Shown one piece after another: positions 49,303 through 58,637 of a stretch of DNA of 64,000 nucleotides. The DNA is from Myxococcales bacterium. GTDB taxonomy: Bacteria; Myxococcota_A; Polyangia; Polyangiales; Houyiibacteriaceae. Each line of letters opens with the position of its first letter. Position 1 is the first letter of the stretch. The position numbers and the translations under genes were made by a program. A model generated the notes under the pieces. It was not told where the DNA came from, ran no database searches, and saw nothing but the letters and a program-made list of their open reading frames with translations. The stretch lies in the NCBI GenBank assembly GCA_024640845.1, contig JAHEEE010000010.1:1-64000 (forward strand). Direction: 5' to 3'.

Positions 49303-50141
49303 CGTGCGACCAGCTCCACCTCGAACACGTGAGGCCAGAGCTTTCCGGTCAGCAGGAAGGTGTCGGTGTCTGCCTTGTACGCAATTCCGTTGAGGACGTC
49401 GGCGCGCAGAGCCTCCGAGGGGGTGAGTAGCCCGCTCGCGTCGATGACCGCGGTCACCCGCCCGGTCTTCGCATCGATGCGCACGATCTCGTTGCTCTGC
49501 CAGATGTTCGCGTAGACGTCATCGCCAACGCATTCGAGCTCGTTGAGCTTTCGAACCGGGCGCTCGCCTCGCCAGACCGTCATCTCCTCGAGGAGGTCCA
49601 TGGACTGCGGATCGCGGCGCTCCAGGATCGACGAGCCATCGCTCATGACCAGGGCCGTCCCATCGAAACACAGTCCCCAACCTTCGCCCGGGTACCGCAA
49701 GAGCTCCTGTCGTTCGAGCGACTCGAGATCGGACACTACGGCGATGCCGGATCGCCAAGTGAGCTGCACCAATCGGTCGTCGACCAGCGCTAAGCCTTCG
49801 CCGAAGAAGCTCGGGTCGAGGCTGCGCTCGGCCAGCACCTTTCCGTCCTCGAGCCGGACACGACGCAACGACGATCGCCCGTAGCGGCCGGTGCTCTCGT
49901 AGAGCACGCCGTCGTGCCAGAGCAGGCCTTGTGTGAATGCGTCGGGGGCGTGCGGGTACTTGGCGACGACCTGCACGCGGAGGCGCTCGATCGAGGATGC
50001 CGGGGGGGATGGCGACCTGTCGCCCGGCGTGAGCTCGACCGGCGTGACGGTCTCCTCGACCGGTTCGTCGCACCCCGGCCCGAAGAGGAGCGGGATCGTC
50101 AGCAGTGCGCATATGTGCGCGTATTGTGGGGGCGTCCTCAT
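49299..50141 (-). CDS. Glutaminyl-peptide cyclotransferase, secreted/lipoprotein
   Basis: 280 aa glutamine cyclotransferase family (five-bladed propeller type) that turns N-terminal Gln into pyroglutamate. It has FTQGLLWHDGVLYESTGRYG, FFGEGLALVDDRLVQLTWR, YPGEGWGLCFDGTALVMSDG, LNELECVGDDVYANIW and LNGIAYKADTDTFLLTGKLW, all diagnostic. The first ~24 residues form a signal peptide ending ...LLFGPGCDEP, so lipoprotein attachment at Cys is plausible though the lipobox is imperfect. A long frame upstream to 50750 is antisense to alr and was not used. It overlaps the convergent methyltransferase gene by 4 nt. Confidence 0.88.
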   Translation of the reverse strand: MRTPPQYAHICALLTIPLLFGPGCDEPVEETVTPVELTPGDRSPSPPASSIERLRVQVVAKYPHAPDAFTQGLLWHDGVLYESTGRYGRSSLRRVRLEDGKVLAERSLDPSFFGEGLALVDDRLVQLTWRSGIAVVSDLESLERQELLRYPGEGWGLCFDGTALVMSDGSSILERRDPQSMDLLEEMTVWRGERPVRKLNELECVGDDVYANIWQSNEIVRIDAKTGRVTAVIDASGLLTPSEALRADVLNGIAYKADTDTFLLTGKLWPHVFEVELVAR

Positions 50142-50273
50142 CCAGCTGGAGCGTAGTCGCCTCCGCTTCCGACGCCAATGCTTGACGGGGGAGAGGCCAG
50201 CCGTTAGCCACAGACCGTGCAATCCGGTTTCCCGAGACCTCTGCGGCCGCGCGCGCACAACGCCGAAGCATCG

Positions 50274-51371
50274 ATGCGCCCGACGCGTGCCGAGGTGCTG
50301 CTCGACACAATCGCACACAACTTCCAGGTCGTGCGACAGGCAGCGAACGGCCGAAAGGTCCTCGCGGTGGTGAAAGCGGACGCGTATGGCCACGGTGTCG
50401 TCCCTGTCGCGCAGCGCTTGCAGACCGAGGGCGTCGACGGGTTCGGGGTCGCGCTCGCGGAAGAAGGCATCGAGCTCCGCGAGGCGGGCATCGATCGGGC
50501 GATTCTCGTGCTCAACGGGATCAACGGCGGCGCCCACCGAGACATCATCGCCGCAGGACTCACACCGGTCCTCTACGACATCGCCGAAGCTAGCGCCTTC
50601 GAGGCCGTCTCGAGAAGTCGCCCGATCGACGTACACTTGAAGGTCGATACCGGAATGGGGCGTTTGGGCGTACCGCTCGGCGAGCTTCCGGACTTCCTTC
50701 GCGACTTGCGGCGCTTTCCCTCGATTCGTATCGCTGGGCTCATGACGCACCTATCGACGGCCGACAGCGATCCTGACTACGTCGCCGAGCAGCTTCGAGG
50801 CTTCAAATACGCTGAGGGTCTCGTTCGGCGTTTCGGGCACGAGCCCTCGGTCCTTCACGCCGCAAATAGCGCCGCGCTTTTCCGTCATCCCGAGACCCAT
50901 TTCGATTGGGTGCGGCCTGGAATCTCGCTCTACGGTTATCCCGGTTCGAGCTCGATCGACGTGCCGCTCCGGCCGGCAATGCGCTGGCGGACGGAGGTCC
51001 TGCGCATTCGAACGTTGCGGCCTGGCGAGTCTGCCGGCTACGGACGTTCGTTTCGCGCGACGCGAGAGACCCGGTTGGCGACGATCCCGATCGGTTATGG
51101 CGACGGCCTCTTCCGCTCGGCGTCGAACCGCGGCCACGTACTGATTCGCGGGTCCAGATGCCCGATCGTGGGCAACATCGCGATGGATCTCACCACAGTC
51201 GACGTGTCGGAGGTTGCGGGTGTTGCGCTCGGGGACGAGGTGTTGCTCCTCGGAGAGCAGGAGGGCGCCGTGCTCGACGCGGTGGATCTCGCCGCTGCGG
51301 CGGGGACGATCCCATACGAGGTGCTGACGAATGTTTCCCGCCGTGTTCCACGGGTGTATTTGAATCGCTAG
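50274..51371 (+). CDS. alr: Alanine racemase
   Basis: 365 aa PLP enzyme making D-Ala for peptidoglycan. It has VVKADAYGHG with the PLP-binding Lys34, HLKVDTGMGRLG, and the second catalytic Tyr in AGYGRSF (Tyr256, where many relatives read VSYG). IPIGYGDG and CPIVGNIAMDLTTVDVS follow. ATG 50274 begins at MRPTRAEVLLDTIAHN, matching the family; the 19-codon longer frame is unlikely. It is divergent from the cyclotransferase gene and followed by a small DUF5522 gene. Confidence 0.95.
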   Translation: MRPTRAEVLLDTIAHNFQVVRQAANGRKVLAVVKADAYGHGVVPVAQRLQTEGVDGFGVALAEEGIELREAGIDRAILVLNGINGGAHRDIIAAGLTPVLYDIAEASAFEAVSRSRPIDVHLKVDTGMGRLGVPLGELPDFLRDLRRFPSIRIAGLMTHLSTADSDPDYVAEQLRGFKYAEGLVRRFGHEPSVLHAANSAALFRHPETHFDWVRPGISLYGYPGSSSIDVPLRPAMRWRTEVLRIRTLRPGESAGYGRSFRATRETRLATIPIGYGDGLFRSASNRGHVLIRGSRCPIVGNIAMDLTTVDVSEVAGVALGDEVLLLGEQEGAVLDAVDLAAAAGTIPYEVLTNVSRRVPRVYLNR

Positions 51372-51424
51372 GACCGCCCGCGCCCGCGCTTGCCAACGTG
51401 CTCTTGGGCCGCAGAGTACGCGCC

Positions 51425-51637
51425 GTGTCGGATCCCTTGCCGCCCCATGTGCTCGCTGCGCACGATGCCGCCGTCGCCCGCGGGGATGAAGGCTATTCCG
51501 ATCCGGACACCGGTCTCCTCGTCATGACTTCCGCGGCGCTAGCGGCGCGTGGCAGGTGCTGCGGCTCCGGCTGCCGTCACTGCCCCTACGACGCCGAGCA
51601 GCAAAGAGCAGCTGGGCGACCGATCATTCGACCGTGA
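51425..51637 (+). CDS. Small Cys-rich DUF5522 protein
   Basis: 70 aa from GTG 51425; GTG 51398 would give 79 aa. The segment GYSDPDTGLLVMTSAAL followed by RGRCCGSGCRHCPY matches DUF5522, whose clustered Cys and His residues suggest a metal or Fe-S site. The function is unknown. It follows alr by 54 nt and is probably co-transcribed. Confidence 0.75.
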   Translation: MSDPLPPHVLAAHDAAVARGDEGYSDPDTGLLVMTSAALAARGRCCGSGCRHCPYDAEQQRAAGRPIIRP

Positions 51638-51679
51638 TGGTCGCCCCATGTGGAACAGCCCGTGTCAGTGCTGGCGAGT

Positions 51680-51757
51680 GGGCTTGGGGGTGGCAGAGTG
51701 GTCGGTGGGTTGGGGGGCTGGTTTGGTTTAGTAACATCCACCCGCCCACCCCCGCCC
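51680..51757 (+). repeat. G-rich/C-rich imperfect inverted repeat
   Basis: GGGCTTGGGGGTGG begins at 51680 and can pair imperfectly with the C-rich run CCACCCGCCCACCCCCGCCC at 51738-51757. The loop is also G-rich (GTGGGTTGGGGGGCTGG at 51705-51721) and competes for the same C run, so alternative foldings exist. It starts 42 nt after the DUF5522 stop. Confidence 0.4.
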
Positions 51758-51871
51758 GTAATCCTCCCTCCGCGCGCTTGCTTCGCTCGCGCTTGGCGGC
51801 GCATTCGCGCCGGGCTTCGCCGTTCCGGCTCGCGCTGCCGCGCATGGCTTGTGACCGCTCGCGCTTACTTA

Positions 51872-51988
51872 GGAGAATCGGTCGGGATGCGCGGCACAGG
51901 GAGTGGGCGGGAGGCGAGTCGTACATCGGCGTATCGAGACGGCCGAGCGGGACCCGCTCCCGAGCACGTGCGTCGCGACCGATTCTCC
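51872..51988 (+). ncRNA. Candidate structured RNA: 117-nt long hairpin
   Basis: Arms GGAGAATCGGTCG (51872-51884) and CGACCGATTCTCC (51976-51988) pair perfectly over 13 bp. After one mismatch, 51886-51893 pair with 51967-51974 (8 bp). After a symmetric 5x5 internal loop, 51899-51907 pair with 51953-51961 (9 bp). A 45-nt apical region follows. All three non-Watson-Crick positions in the stem are G-U if the plus strand is transcribed, and would be A-C on the minus strand, which favours a plus-strand RNA. No known family was recognised; no target-site duplication flanks it. Confidence 0.4.
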
Positions 51989-52127
51989 GGGCCGTCAATC
52001 GCCATCCCCGGCCACCTTTGCAAGCCGAGCCGTCCCGTGAAACCTCCATCGTGTTTTTTCGAGACCCGTGTGCACCTCGACGCTCGCGCGTCCTGCATAC
52101 GAACATCGCGAGGCCGCCGGTCCAGCG

Positions 52128-52994
52128 CTAGCTGTAGTTGCGAACGACTACTTCGCTCACTTTGCCCCGCTTGCTCGCGTTGCAGTTGATCGCGCGCGGC
52201 GCCGCAACGGCGTCGATGTGGAAACCCTCGTAGAGCTCGCGGATGAAAGGTACGTCGCTGTTCGAGAGCATCAGCTTGCAGCCCCTTCGGTCGAGCGCGC
52301 TGTACACGTCGCGCAGGCGGGTCTGGTCTTCGCGGCTGAATCCGTCGCGCGTGTAGGATGTGAAGCTCGCCGTCTCGGATACCGGCTCGTACGGGGGATC
52401 GAAATAAACGAAGTCACCCGGTTTGGCGTTTTCGAGCAGCGCTTCGAACGATGCGCATCGAAGATGTGCGGCCTGTAGCGCCTGGCTCGCCGCGTCTAGA
52501 GCGTCTTCGTTCAAGATGCGCGGGTTCTTGTACGACCCAATCGGCACGTTGAACTCCCCCTTGCGGTTGACTCGATGAAGACCGTTGAAGCATGTCTTGT
52601 TGAGATAGATGAACATCGCCGCACGCTTTGCAGTCGTGATTCGAGGGCTTCGATTGTAGCGCTCGCGCACCTCGTAGTAGCAATCCTTCGAATGGCGCGC
52701 TGCCAACCCGCGGAGCGCTTGGATCACACCGCTGACGTCGTCTCGGATCGCTGTGTACGTCCCGATCAACGCCGGGTTGATGTCCGTGAGCAAAGCTCGC
52801 TTCGGTAGCCTCGAAAAGAAGAGGGCGCCTCCGCCCACGAAAGGCTCGACGTGACGCATCCGCGAGGCACCTGAGGGAAGCAACGGTCGCAGCTGGGAGA
52901 GCAATCGGCCCTTGCCCCCGGCCCACTTCAGGAAGGGGGCTGCCTCCCTCGGCTGTTGCTCGATCCTGGCTGCGACCGCTGCGGATGTCGTCAT
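52128..52994 (-). CDS. dam: Dam-type DNA adenine methylase (D12 class)
   Basis: 288 aa alpha-class N6-adenine methyltransferase. Motif I reads PFLKWAGGKGRLLSQL with EPFVGGGALFF, and motif IV is FVYFDPPYEPVS. AMFIYLNKTCFNGLHRVN lies in the target-recognition region, as in Dam. GATC specificity is the family norm but is not proven. ATG 52994 is used; GTG 53009 would start inside the palindrome that covers the start region. No restriction gene is adjacent, so it is probably solitary. Confidence 0.9.
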   Translation of the reverse strand: MTTSAAVAARIEQQPREAAPFLKWAGGKGRLLSQLRPLLPSGASRMRHVEPFVGGGALFFSRLPKRALLTDINPALIGTYTAIRDDVSGVIQALRGLAARHSKDCYYEVRERYNRSPRITTAKRAAMFIYLNKTCFNGLHRVNRKGEFNVPIGSYKNPRILNEDALDAASQALQAAHLRCASFEALLENAKPGDFVYFDPPYEPVSETASFTSYTRDGFSREDQTRLRDVYSALDRRGCKLMLSNSDVPFIRELYEGFHIDAVAAPRAINCNASKRGKVSEVVVRNYS

Positions 52995-53016
52995 GTGTAG
53001 TATGATCACCTACACA
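52994..53016. promoter_or_regulatory. Palindromic operator with central GATC at the dam start
   Basis: Arms TGTGTAG (52994-53000) and CTACACA (53010-53016) are perfectly complementary and flank a 9-bp spacer whose middle is TGATCA, with GATC at 53004-53007. The element abuts or overlaps the dam start codon and its likely ribosome-binding region, so a bound protein, or methylation of the central GATC, could control dam expression. Confidence 0.5.
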
Positions 53017-53032
53017 ATCGAGAATCCGGAAG

Positions 53033-53053
53033 AAAACGGCGCTCGTTCCGCCG
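53033..53053 (-). terminator. Weak intrinsic terminator after the aminotransferase gene
   Basis: On the minus strand, CGGCG (53053-53049) and CGCCG (53041-53037) form a 5-bp stem with a 7-nt loop followed directly by TTTT (53036-53033). Outer bases AGAATC and GATTCT can extend an alternative stem. It lies 34-54 nt after the aminotransferase stop and before the dam palindrome, where a boundary is expected. Confidence 0.4.
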
Positions 53054-53086
53054 ATTCTTAGCTGGTTTCGTGCGGTTGGGGTGGGG

Positions 53087-54364
53087 CTACGAGGCCTCCG
53101 ACACCATGCTTTGAAGGCGATCGAGGGCCTCCTCCAGCACCGCCATCGGTGGCCCGAACGAGAAGCGCACGTGCTGCACGAATCGAGAGGGCCGGCCTGT
53201 GCGTCGCTTCCCGGGATTCACATCGAAGAAGTGGCCGGGTACGCAGATCACCTGCCGGTCGAGGGCGGCCCGGAAGAAGTCATCGCTGTTGCGAAGAGAG
53301 GGAGGTAGCTCGCTGAGATCACCCCATGCGTAGAACGTCCCTTGTGGTTCCACGTCGAACCGTACCCCGATCTCCTTCAGGCCCTCGACGAGGAAGTCGC
53401 GCTTCTTTCGAAACTCGGTTTTCAGAGCGCCCGTTTCAGCGAGCGTCGGTTCCTCTTGTACCAGGTCGATCGCCGCGCGCTGCATGGGAGCGACCCCGCC
53501 GCCGTCTAAGAAAGAGCCTGCGCTCGCGGCCGATTCGATCACGCGTGTGGGACCCACGATCCAGCTCACGCGAAACCCGGGATAGCGCCAGTTCTTCGTG
53601 AGACCATCGAACAACACGATTGGATCCTCGTCGACGTTTTCGACGTACTGCGCTGCGCTGATGATCGATTGATCGCCGCTCCATACGTAGTGTGAGTAGA
53701 ACTCGTCCAGAAGTAGCGCACAGCTCGAGCTCCGTGCCGTCTCGACCCATCCTGCGAGCGTATCTCCTTGCACGACCTTGCCGGTTGGGTTGCACGGGTT
53801 GCTTGCAAGGATCGCGCTCAAGCCGCGACCGAGGATCTCGTTTTCGAGGTCTTCGCTACTGAACTCGTAGCCCTGCTTCGGGTCGAGTAGGATTGGAATG
53901 GGCAAGAACCGGCGGAAGACGTCGAGTAGCTCCTCGTATGCAGTGTAATCGGGCAAGAAGTGCCCGAGGTGAATCGGTGCGATGGCGGCACACGCGCGCA
54001 TGACCGCGACGCGCCCGCCTCCTGCGATAGCGACATTCTCCGCCGAATACTGTGATCCCATGCCGCGGCGAAAGAGACCGTTGTAGAGGCTTGCGACAGC
54101 CTCACGGAGCTCCCACACGCCGGCGACTGGTGCGTAGTCGAGATCGCTCTTTCGGACATCGATGCTCGTCACACGCTTTGGAGCGCCCGGGAGGCTTCCC
54201 GTATCCGGTTGCCCTTGACCGAGATTGCACCATTCAGGCGCATCGAGGCTGAAACCGCGTTTTTGCGCCTCGACCGTCACGTAGATCACGCCTGTTCGCG
54301 GGACTGGACGAAAGGCTGCGAGCTCCGCGACGTCGTTGACGGGGTTGTCCTTCGACTGGTCCAT
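53087..54364 (-). CDS. Class I/II PLP-dependent aminotransferase
   Basis: 425 aa fold-type I aminotransferase. It has ASNPCNPTGKVV (cofactor-pocket Asn and substrate loop), LLLDEFYSHYVW (Asp pairing with the PLP nitrogen), FDGLTKNWRYPGFRVSW (Schiff-base Lys) and VQHVRFSFGPP (substrate carboxylate Arg). The substrate is not evident. The enzyme resembles broad amino-acid or alanine-type transaminases, and an MGSQYSAENVAIAGGGRVAV segment sets it slightly apart from AspC. ATG 54364 is preferred over GTG 54376. It is divergent from the FolB-cupin gene over 49 nt. Confidence 0.87.
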   Translation of the reverse strand: MDQSKDNPVNDVAELAAFRPVPRTGVIYVTVEAQKRGFSLDAPEWCNLGQGQPDTGSLPGAPKRVTSIDVRKSDLDYAPVAGVWELREAVASLYNGLFRRGMGSQYSAENVAIAGGGRVAVMRACAAIAPIHLGHFLPDYTAYEELLDVFRRFLPIPILLDPKQGYEFSSEDLENEILGRGLSAILASNPCNPTGKVVQGDTLAGWVETARSSSCALLLDEFYSHYVWSGDQSIISAAQYVENVDEDPIVLFDGLTKNWRYPGFRVSWIVGPTRVIESAASAGSFLDGGGVAPMQRAAIDLVQEEPTLAETGALKTEFRKKRDFLVEGLKEIGVRFDVEPQGTFYAWGDLSELPPSLRNSDDFFRAALDRQVICVPGHFFDVNPGKRRTGRPSRFVQHVRFSFGPPMAVLEEALDRLQSMVSEAS

Positions 54365-54413
54365 CGGCAGCGGCACTCTAGCAGAAGTCGCGAAATGCGA
54401 TAGCCTTCCGCCA

Positions 54414-55160
54414 ATGGACGTGCTGCGAATCGAGGAGCTGATGGTGGACTGCGTCGTCGGGGTCTACCCGCACGAGCGCAATGCGTCGCAACCGCTGCGC
54501 GTCGATGTCGAGATGCGGTTGTCGACCGAGGGCTCCGCGGTTAGGGAGAGCCTCCGTTCAACGGTCGACTATGCGGCTACCGCATCTCAGTTGGTGTTCT
54601 TGCTTCGGAGCTGCCGCTTCCGGCTTCTCGAGACGGCGGCGCACGTCCTCGCGCGATACGTCCTCGCACCGCCTGCTCCCGGGGAACGACGCGCCCAAGT
54701 AGAGTCCGCGGTCATCCGCCTCACCAAGCCCGGCGCGCTTCGCGGGTTCGCAGTCCCGTCACTGGAGATCGAGCGTGACGCATCGTGGTGCTCGTTCGAA
54801 GTCGAGGACAAACCCTTTGGAACCGTCGACGTGATCTACGAAACCAAGGGGGCGGGCATCTACCGTTTGAACGTCGCTCCCGGCAAGCGGATCCCGCTGC
54901 ACGTCCATCAGCAGATGCGCGAGTCGGAGATGGTCCTCGGCGACGGATTCCTGTGCCAGGGCGAGCCTTGCCCACCGGGCACTGTGCATCGCTGGCCCCG
55001 AGGCGCCGCGCACACCTATGAAAACCCCACCGATCGGCATCAAACGATCCTCTGCGTCGACTCCCCGCGTTTCATTCCGGAGGACGAGATCGAGGTCACC
55101 GGCGAGCCCGCCGACGTACCGGCAGAGCCGCCTTGGGGCCCGATCGCGGGGTTCGGCTGA
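54414..55160 (+). CDS. folB: Dihydroneopterin aldolase (FolB)-cupin fusion
   Basis: 248 aa. Residues 1-~112 are FolB: VGVYPHERNASQPLRVDVEM (Glu21), STVDYAATASQ (Tyr53), LLETAAHVLARYV (Glu73) and IRLTKPGAL (Lys105) match the catalytic and binding residues of dihydroneopterin aldolase, which cleaves dihydroneopterin in folate synthesis. Residues ~125-235 form a cupin with PLHVHQQMRESEMVLG (His163, His165 and acidic ligands) and RGAAHTYENP (His200), a plausible metal site. Such a fusion is unusual and its second activity is unknown. It is followed after one base by an SDR gene. No frameshift or stop separates the halves. Confidence 0.82.
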   Translation: MDVLRIEELMVDCVVGVYPHERNASQPLRVDVEMRLSTEGSAVRESLRSTVDYAATASQLVFLLRSCRFRLLETAAHVLARYVLAPPAPGERRAQVESAVIRLTKPGALRGFAVPSLEIERDASWCSFEVEDKPFGTVDVIYETKGAGIYRLNVAPGKRIPLHVHQQMRESEMVLGDGFLCQGEPCPPGTVHRWPRGAAHTYENPTDRHQTILCVDSPRFIPEDEIEVTGEPADVPAEPPWGPIAGFG

Positions 55161-55161
55161 T

Positions 55162-55935
55162 ATGCGCGTCTCGGCGGGAAACGTGATCGTCACCGGAGCG
55201 ACTCGCGGGATCGGGCGGGCGACGGTCGAAGCGATCCTCGAGCGCGGCGGGCGAGTCTTCGGTATCGCCCGCAACGTCGACGCACTCGCGGCGCTCGAAG
55301 CGCTGCATCCGAATCGTTTCCGTGGAGTGGCGGCTCGCCTCGAGGACTTCGACCAGCTGCATGCGGTCGTCGATCGTGCGCGGGAGGCGCTTGGGACGAT
55401 TGACGGTCTCGTCAACTGCGCCGGTATCGCGCTCTACGAGGCCGTCGGGGCGATACGGCCCGATTCGATCGATGCCCAGCTCCGGGTGAATCTGGTTGCG
55501 CCACTGCTGCTCTCGCAGGCCGTGGCGGATCACATGCGGGAGCGGGGGGGCGCGATCGTGAACGTCTCGAGCACCCTGTCGGAGCGGGTTGCTCCGCAAA
55601 CTGCGGTCTATGCGGCAACAAAGGCTGCGCTCAACACCCTCACGAAGAGCCTTGCGCTCGAGCTCGCGCCCTACGGCATCCGCGTGAATGCGGTGCTTCC
55701 GGGTGGTGTCGATACCGACATGCTCCGTACGCCGCGTCTTCGCCCGGGAGAATCGCTCGACGAAGTCGAGCTCCAGGAGCGTGTCGAATCGCAACTCGGT
55801 GCGCTTGCCGCCTTGCACCCTCTCGGGCGCCTCGGTGTTCCGTCCGAAGTCGCGAGCGTGATCGTGGCCGCTCTCGACCAGCCGTGGCAAACGGGCAGCC
55901 TCATCACCGTCGATGGAGGCCTCTCGCTTTCGTAG
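55162..55935 (+). CDS. SDR family oxidoreductase
   Basis: 257 aa classical SDR. It has TGATRGIGRA (residues ~11-20), NCAGIALYEAV, the catalytic Ser in VNVSSTLSERV, YAATK (Tyr-Lys) and a C-terminal GSLITVDGGLSLS. The cofactor loop is TGxxxGIG, not the TGx3RxG of pteridine reductases, so a FolM-like role is not indicated by sequence despite the folB neighbour. ATG 55162 starts one base after the FolB-cupin stop (TGATATG), strongly implying coupled translation. A frame extending to 55018 overlaps folB and was rejected. Confidence 0.87.
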   Translation: MRVSAGNVIVTGATRGIGRATVEAILERGGRVFGIARNVDALAALEALHPNRFRGVAARLEDFDQLHAVVDRAREALGTIDGLVNCAGIALYEAVGAIRPDSIDAQLRVNLVAPLLLSQAVADHMRERGGAIVNVSSTLSERVAPQTAVYAATKAALNTLTKSLALELAPYGIRVNAVLPGGVDTDMLRTPRLRPGESLDEVELQERVESQLGALAALHPLGRLGVPSEVASVIVAALDQPWQTGSLITVDGGLSLS

Positions 55936-55975
55936 GCTTGAAGCCCTCAGCGTTTTCACACACACTCCGCCGAAC

Positions 55976-56512
55976 GTGGCTCGAACCCAGAAGGTCGTCC
56001 TCGATGCCGATGCTATTCAACGCAGCGTTCGGCGTATGTCCGTGGAGATCCTAGAATCCACCTCGGGGATCGAGGATCTCACGCTGGTTGGCATCCGCCG
56101 TGGGGGCGTGGCCTTGGCCGCGCGGATCGCCGAAGAGATCGCGGCAGTGGAAGGGCGATCACCGCCGGTCGGCACCGTCGATATCTCGCTCTACCGGGAT
56201 GATGCCGCGACTGCGCTACCGAACCCGAAGATCGGCCCGAGCGACATACCGTTCGATGTCCGTGGCCGGCATGTCGTGCTGGTCGACGACGTCCTGCACA
56301 CGGGGCGAACGGTTCGAGCTGCCATCGAGTGCTTGCAGGACCACGGCCGGCCGGCGCGCATCTGGCTGGCGGCTCTCTGTGATCGCGGCGGGCGAGAGCT
56401 TCCGATCGCGCCGGACTTCGTGGGACGCACGATCGAGGTCGACACGGGTCGGTTGGATGTTTGGATCGACGCCGCGGGACCGGACCGCGTGGTGCTGACG
56501 GAGGGGGAGTGA
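55976..56512 (+). CDS. pyrR: PyrR bifunctional regulator/uracil phosphoribosyltransferase
   Basis: 178 aa, the usual size. The PRPP-binding loop [17 protein letters not shown] (residues ~100-116), [15 protein letters not shown] and the SLYRDD segment are characteristic. PyrR binds pyr mRNA when UMP is high and also has weak UPRT activity. GTG 55976 is chosen. A leader with a PyrR-type anti-antiterminator was looked for upstream and not found. Its stop overlaps the pyrB ATG by one base. Confidence 0.92.
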   Translation: MARTQKVVLDADAIQRSVRRMSVEILESTSGIEDLTLVGIRRGGVALAARIAEEIAAVEGRSPPVGTVDISLYRDDAATALPNPKIGPSDIPFDVRGRHVVLVDDVLHTGRTVRAAIECLQDHGRPARIWLAALCDRGGRELPIAPDFVGRTIEVDTGRLDVWIDAAGPDRVVLTEGE

Positions 56513-57461
56513 TGCCCGGCTTCGCCAACCGCAGCCTTCTCGACATCGAGGGTCTGACCAGAGCCGACGTCGAGCGGATCCTCGACACCGCCGAAGCGTT
56601 TCTTCAAGTCTCGCGCCGTCCCGTTCGCAAGGTGCCAACGCTTCGCGGCAAGACCATCATCAACCTCTTCTACGAAGCATCCACACGGACCCGAACCTCG
56701 TTCGAGCTCGCGGGAAAGCGATTGAGTGCGGACGTCATCAACATGAACGTGTCGGCGTCGAGCGTGAAGAAGGGCGAAACACTGCAGGATACATGCAGGA
56801 CGCTTCAAGCCATGCATCCCGACGTCATCGTGATTCGCCATGGTGCCTCGGGCGCTCCGAACTACGTAGCCTCCAAGATCGACTGTAGCGTCATCAACGC
56901 CGGCGACGGTATGCACGCGCATCCAACCCAGGCTTTGCTCGACGCCTTCACGATCCGGCGCGACAAGGGGACGCTCGACAATCTGGTCGTCACGATCGTA
57001 GGAGATATCGCGCATTCACGCGTGGCGCGCTCGAACGCGCACCTGCTGAAGCTCTTCGACTGCGAGGTTCGGGTCGTTGGGCCCCGGACATTGCTTCCGG
57101 CTGCGGCCGACTCACTCGGGGTTCGCGTTTTCGACGACCTCAAAACCGCGCTCGACGGGGCAGATGTCGTGATGGTCCTGCGCATTCAAAGCGAGAGGCT
57201 CGAAGGGGCTCTCTTGCCGAGCATGCGAGAGTATGCGCGCACCTTTGGCATCGGCCCGCGCACGATCGCGTATGCCAAACCCGATGCGATCGTCATGCAC
57301 CCCGGCCCCATGAACCGTGGCGTCGAAATCGAGAGTCTCGTCGCGGACGGCGAGCGAAGCGTCGTGCTCGAGCAAGTGGAAGCCGGCCTCGCCGTCCGAA
57401 TGGCGCTCCTCTATCTGTTCGCAGGCGAGGGCGCAGAGCCTCCCGCGGTCGGCGAGGCGGA

Positions 57462-57465
<4 letters not shown>
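56512..57465 (+). CDS. pyrB: Aspartate carbamoyltransferase catalytic subunit
   Basis: 317 aa, making carbamoyl-aspartate in pyrimidine synthesis. Carbamoyl-phosphate site [11 protein letters not shown] (residues ~55-65), [12 protein letters not shown] (active-site Lys loop), [20 protein letters not shown] segment (here [20 protein letters not shown]), [14 protein letters not shown] and [10 protein letters not shown] are all present. The start codon shares one base with the pyrR stop. No pyrI is present. A NamZ-like gene follows with a 4-nt overlap, where pyrC would be usual. Confidence 0.96.

Positions 57466-58624
<1,159 letters not shown>

Positions 58625-58637
<13 letters not shown>

Larger units (their letters stand above)
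51638..52127. other. 490-bp non-coding region rich in secondary structure
   Basis: This gap between the DUF5522 gene (plus) and dam (minus, 3' end) holds no convincing gene: frames here are Arg/Ser/Ala-rich and match no family. It contains, in order, a G-rich/C-rich arm pair (51680-51757), small GC hairpins such as GGCGC(ATTC)GCGCC near 51798-51811, a long hairpin (51872-51988) and a lone T6 (52054-52059). The structure is far denser than in other gaps of the window, suggesting an RNA gene or processed 3' region. Confidence 0.55.

Noticed and set aside
51872-51988. Miniature transposable element with 13-bp terminal repeats
   Set aside because: Pairing continues well inside the arms and no flanking target-site duplication is seen; kept as an RNA candidate instead.
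51556-52131. Frames in the non-coding region after DUF5522
   Set aside because: Low-complexity composition and no motif; the region is better explained by nucleic-acid structure.
55936-55975. PyrR attenuator or anti-antiterminator upstream of pyrR
   Set aside because: Only a short GGCTT/AGCC dyad is present; the PyrR-binding consensus is absent.
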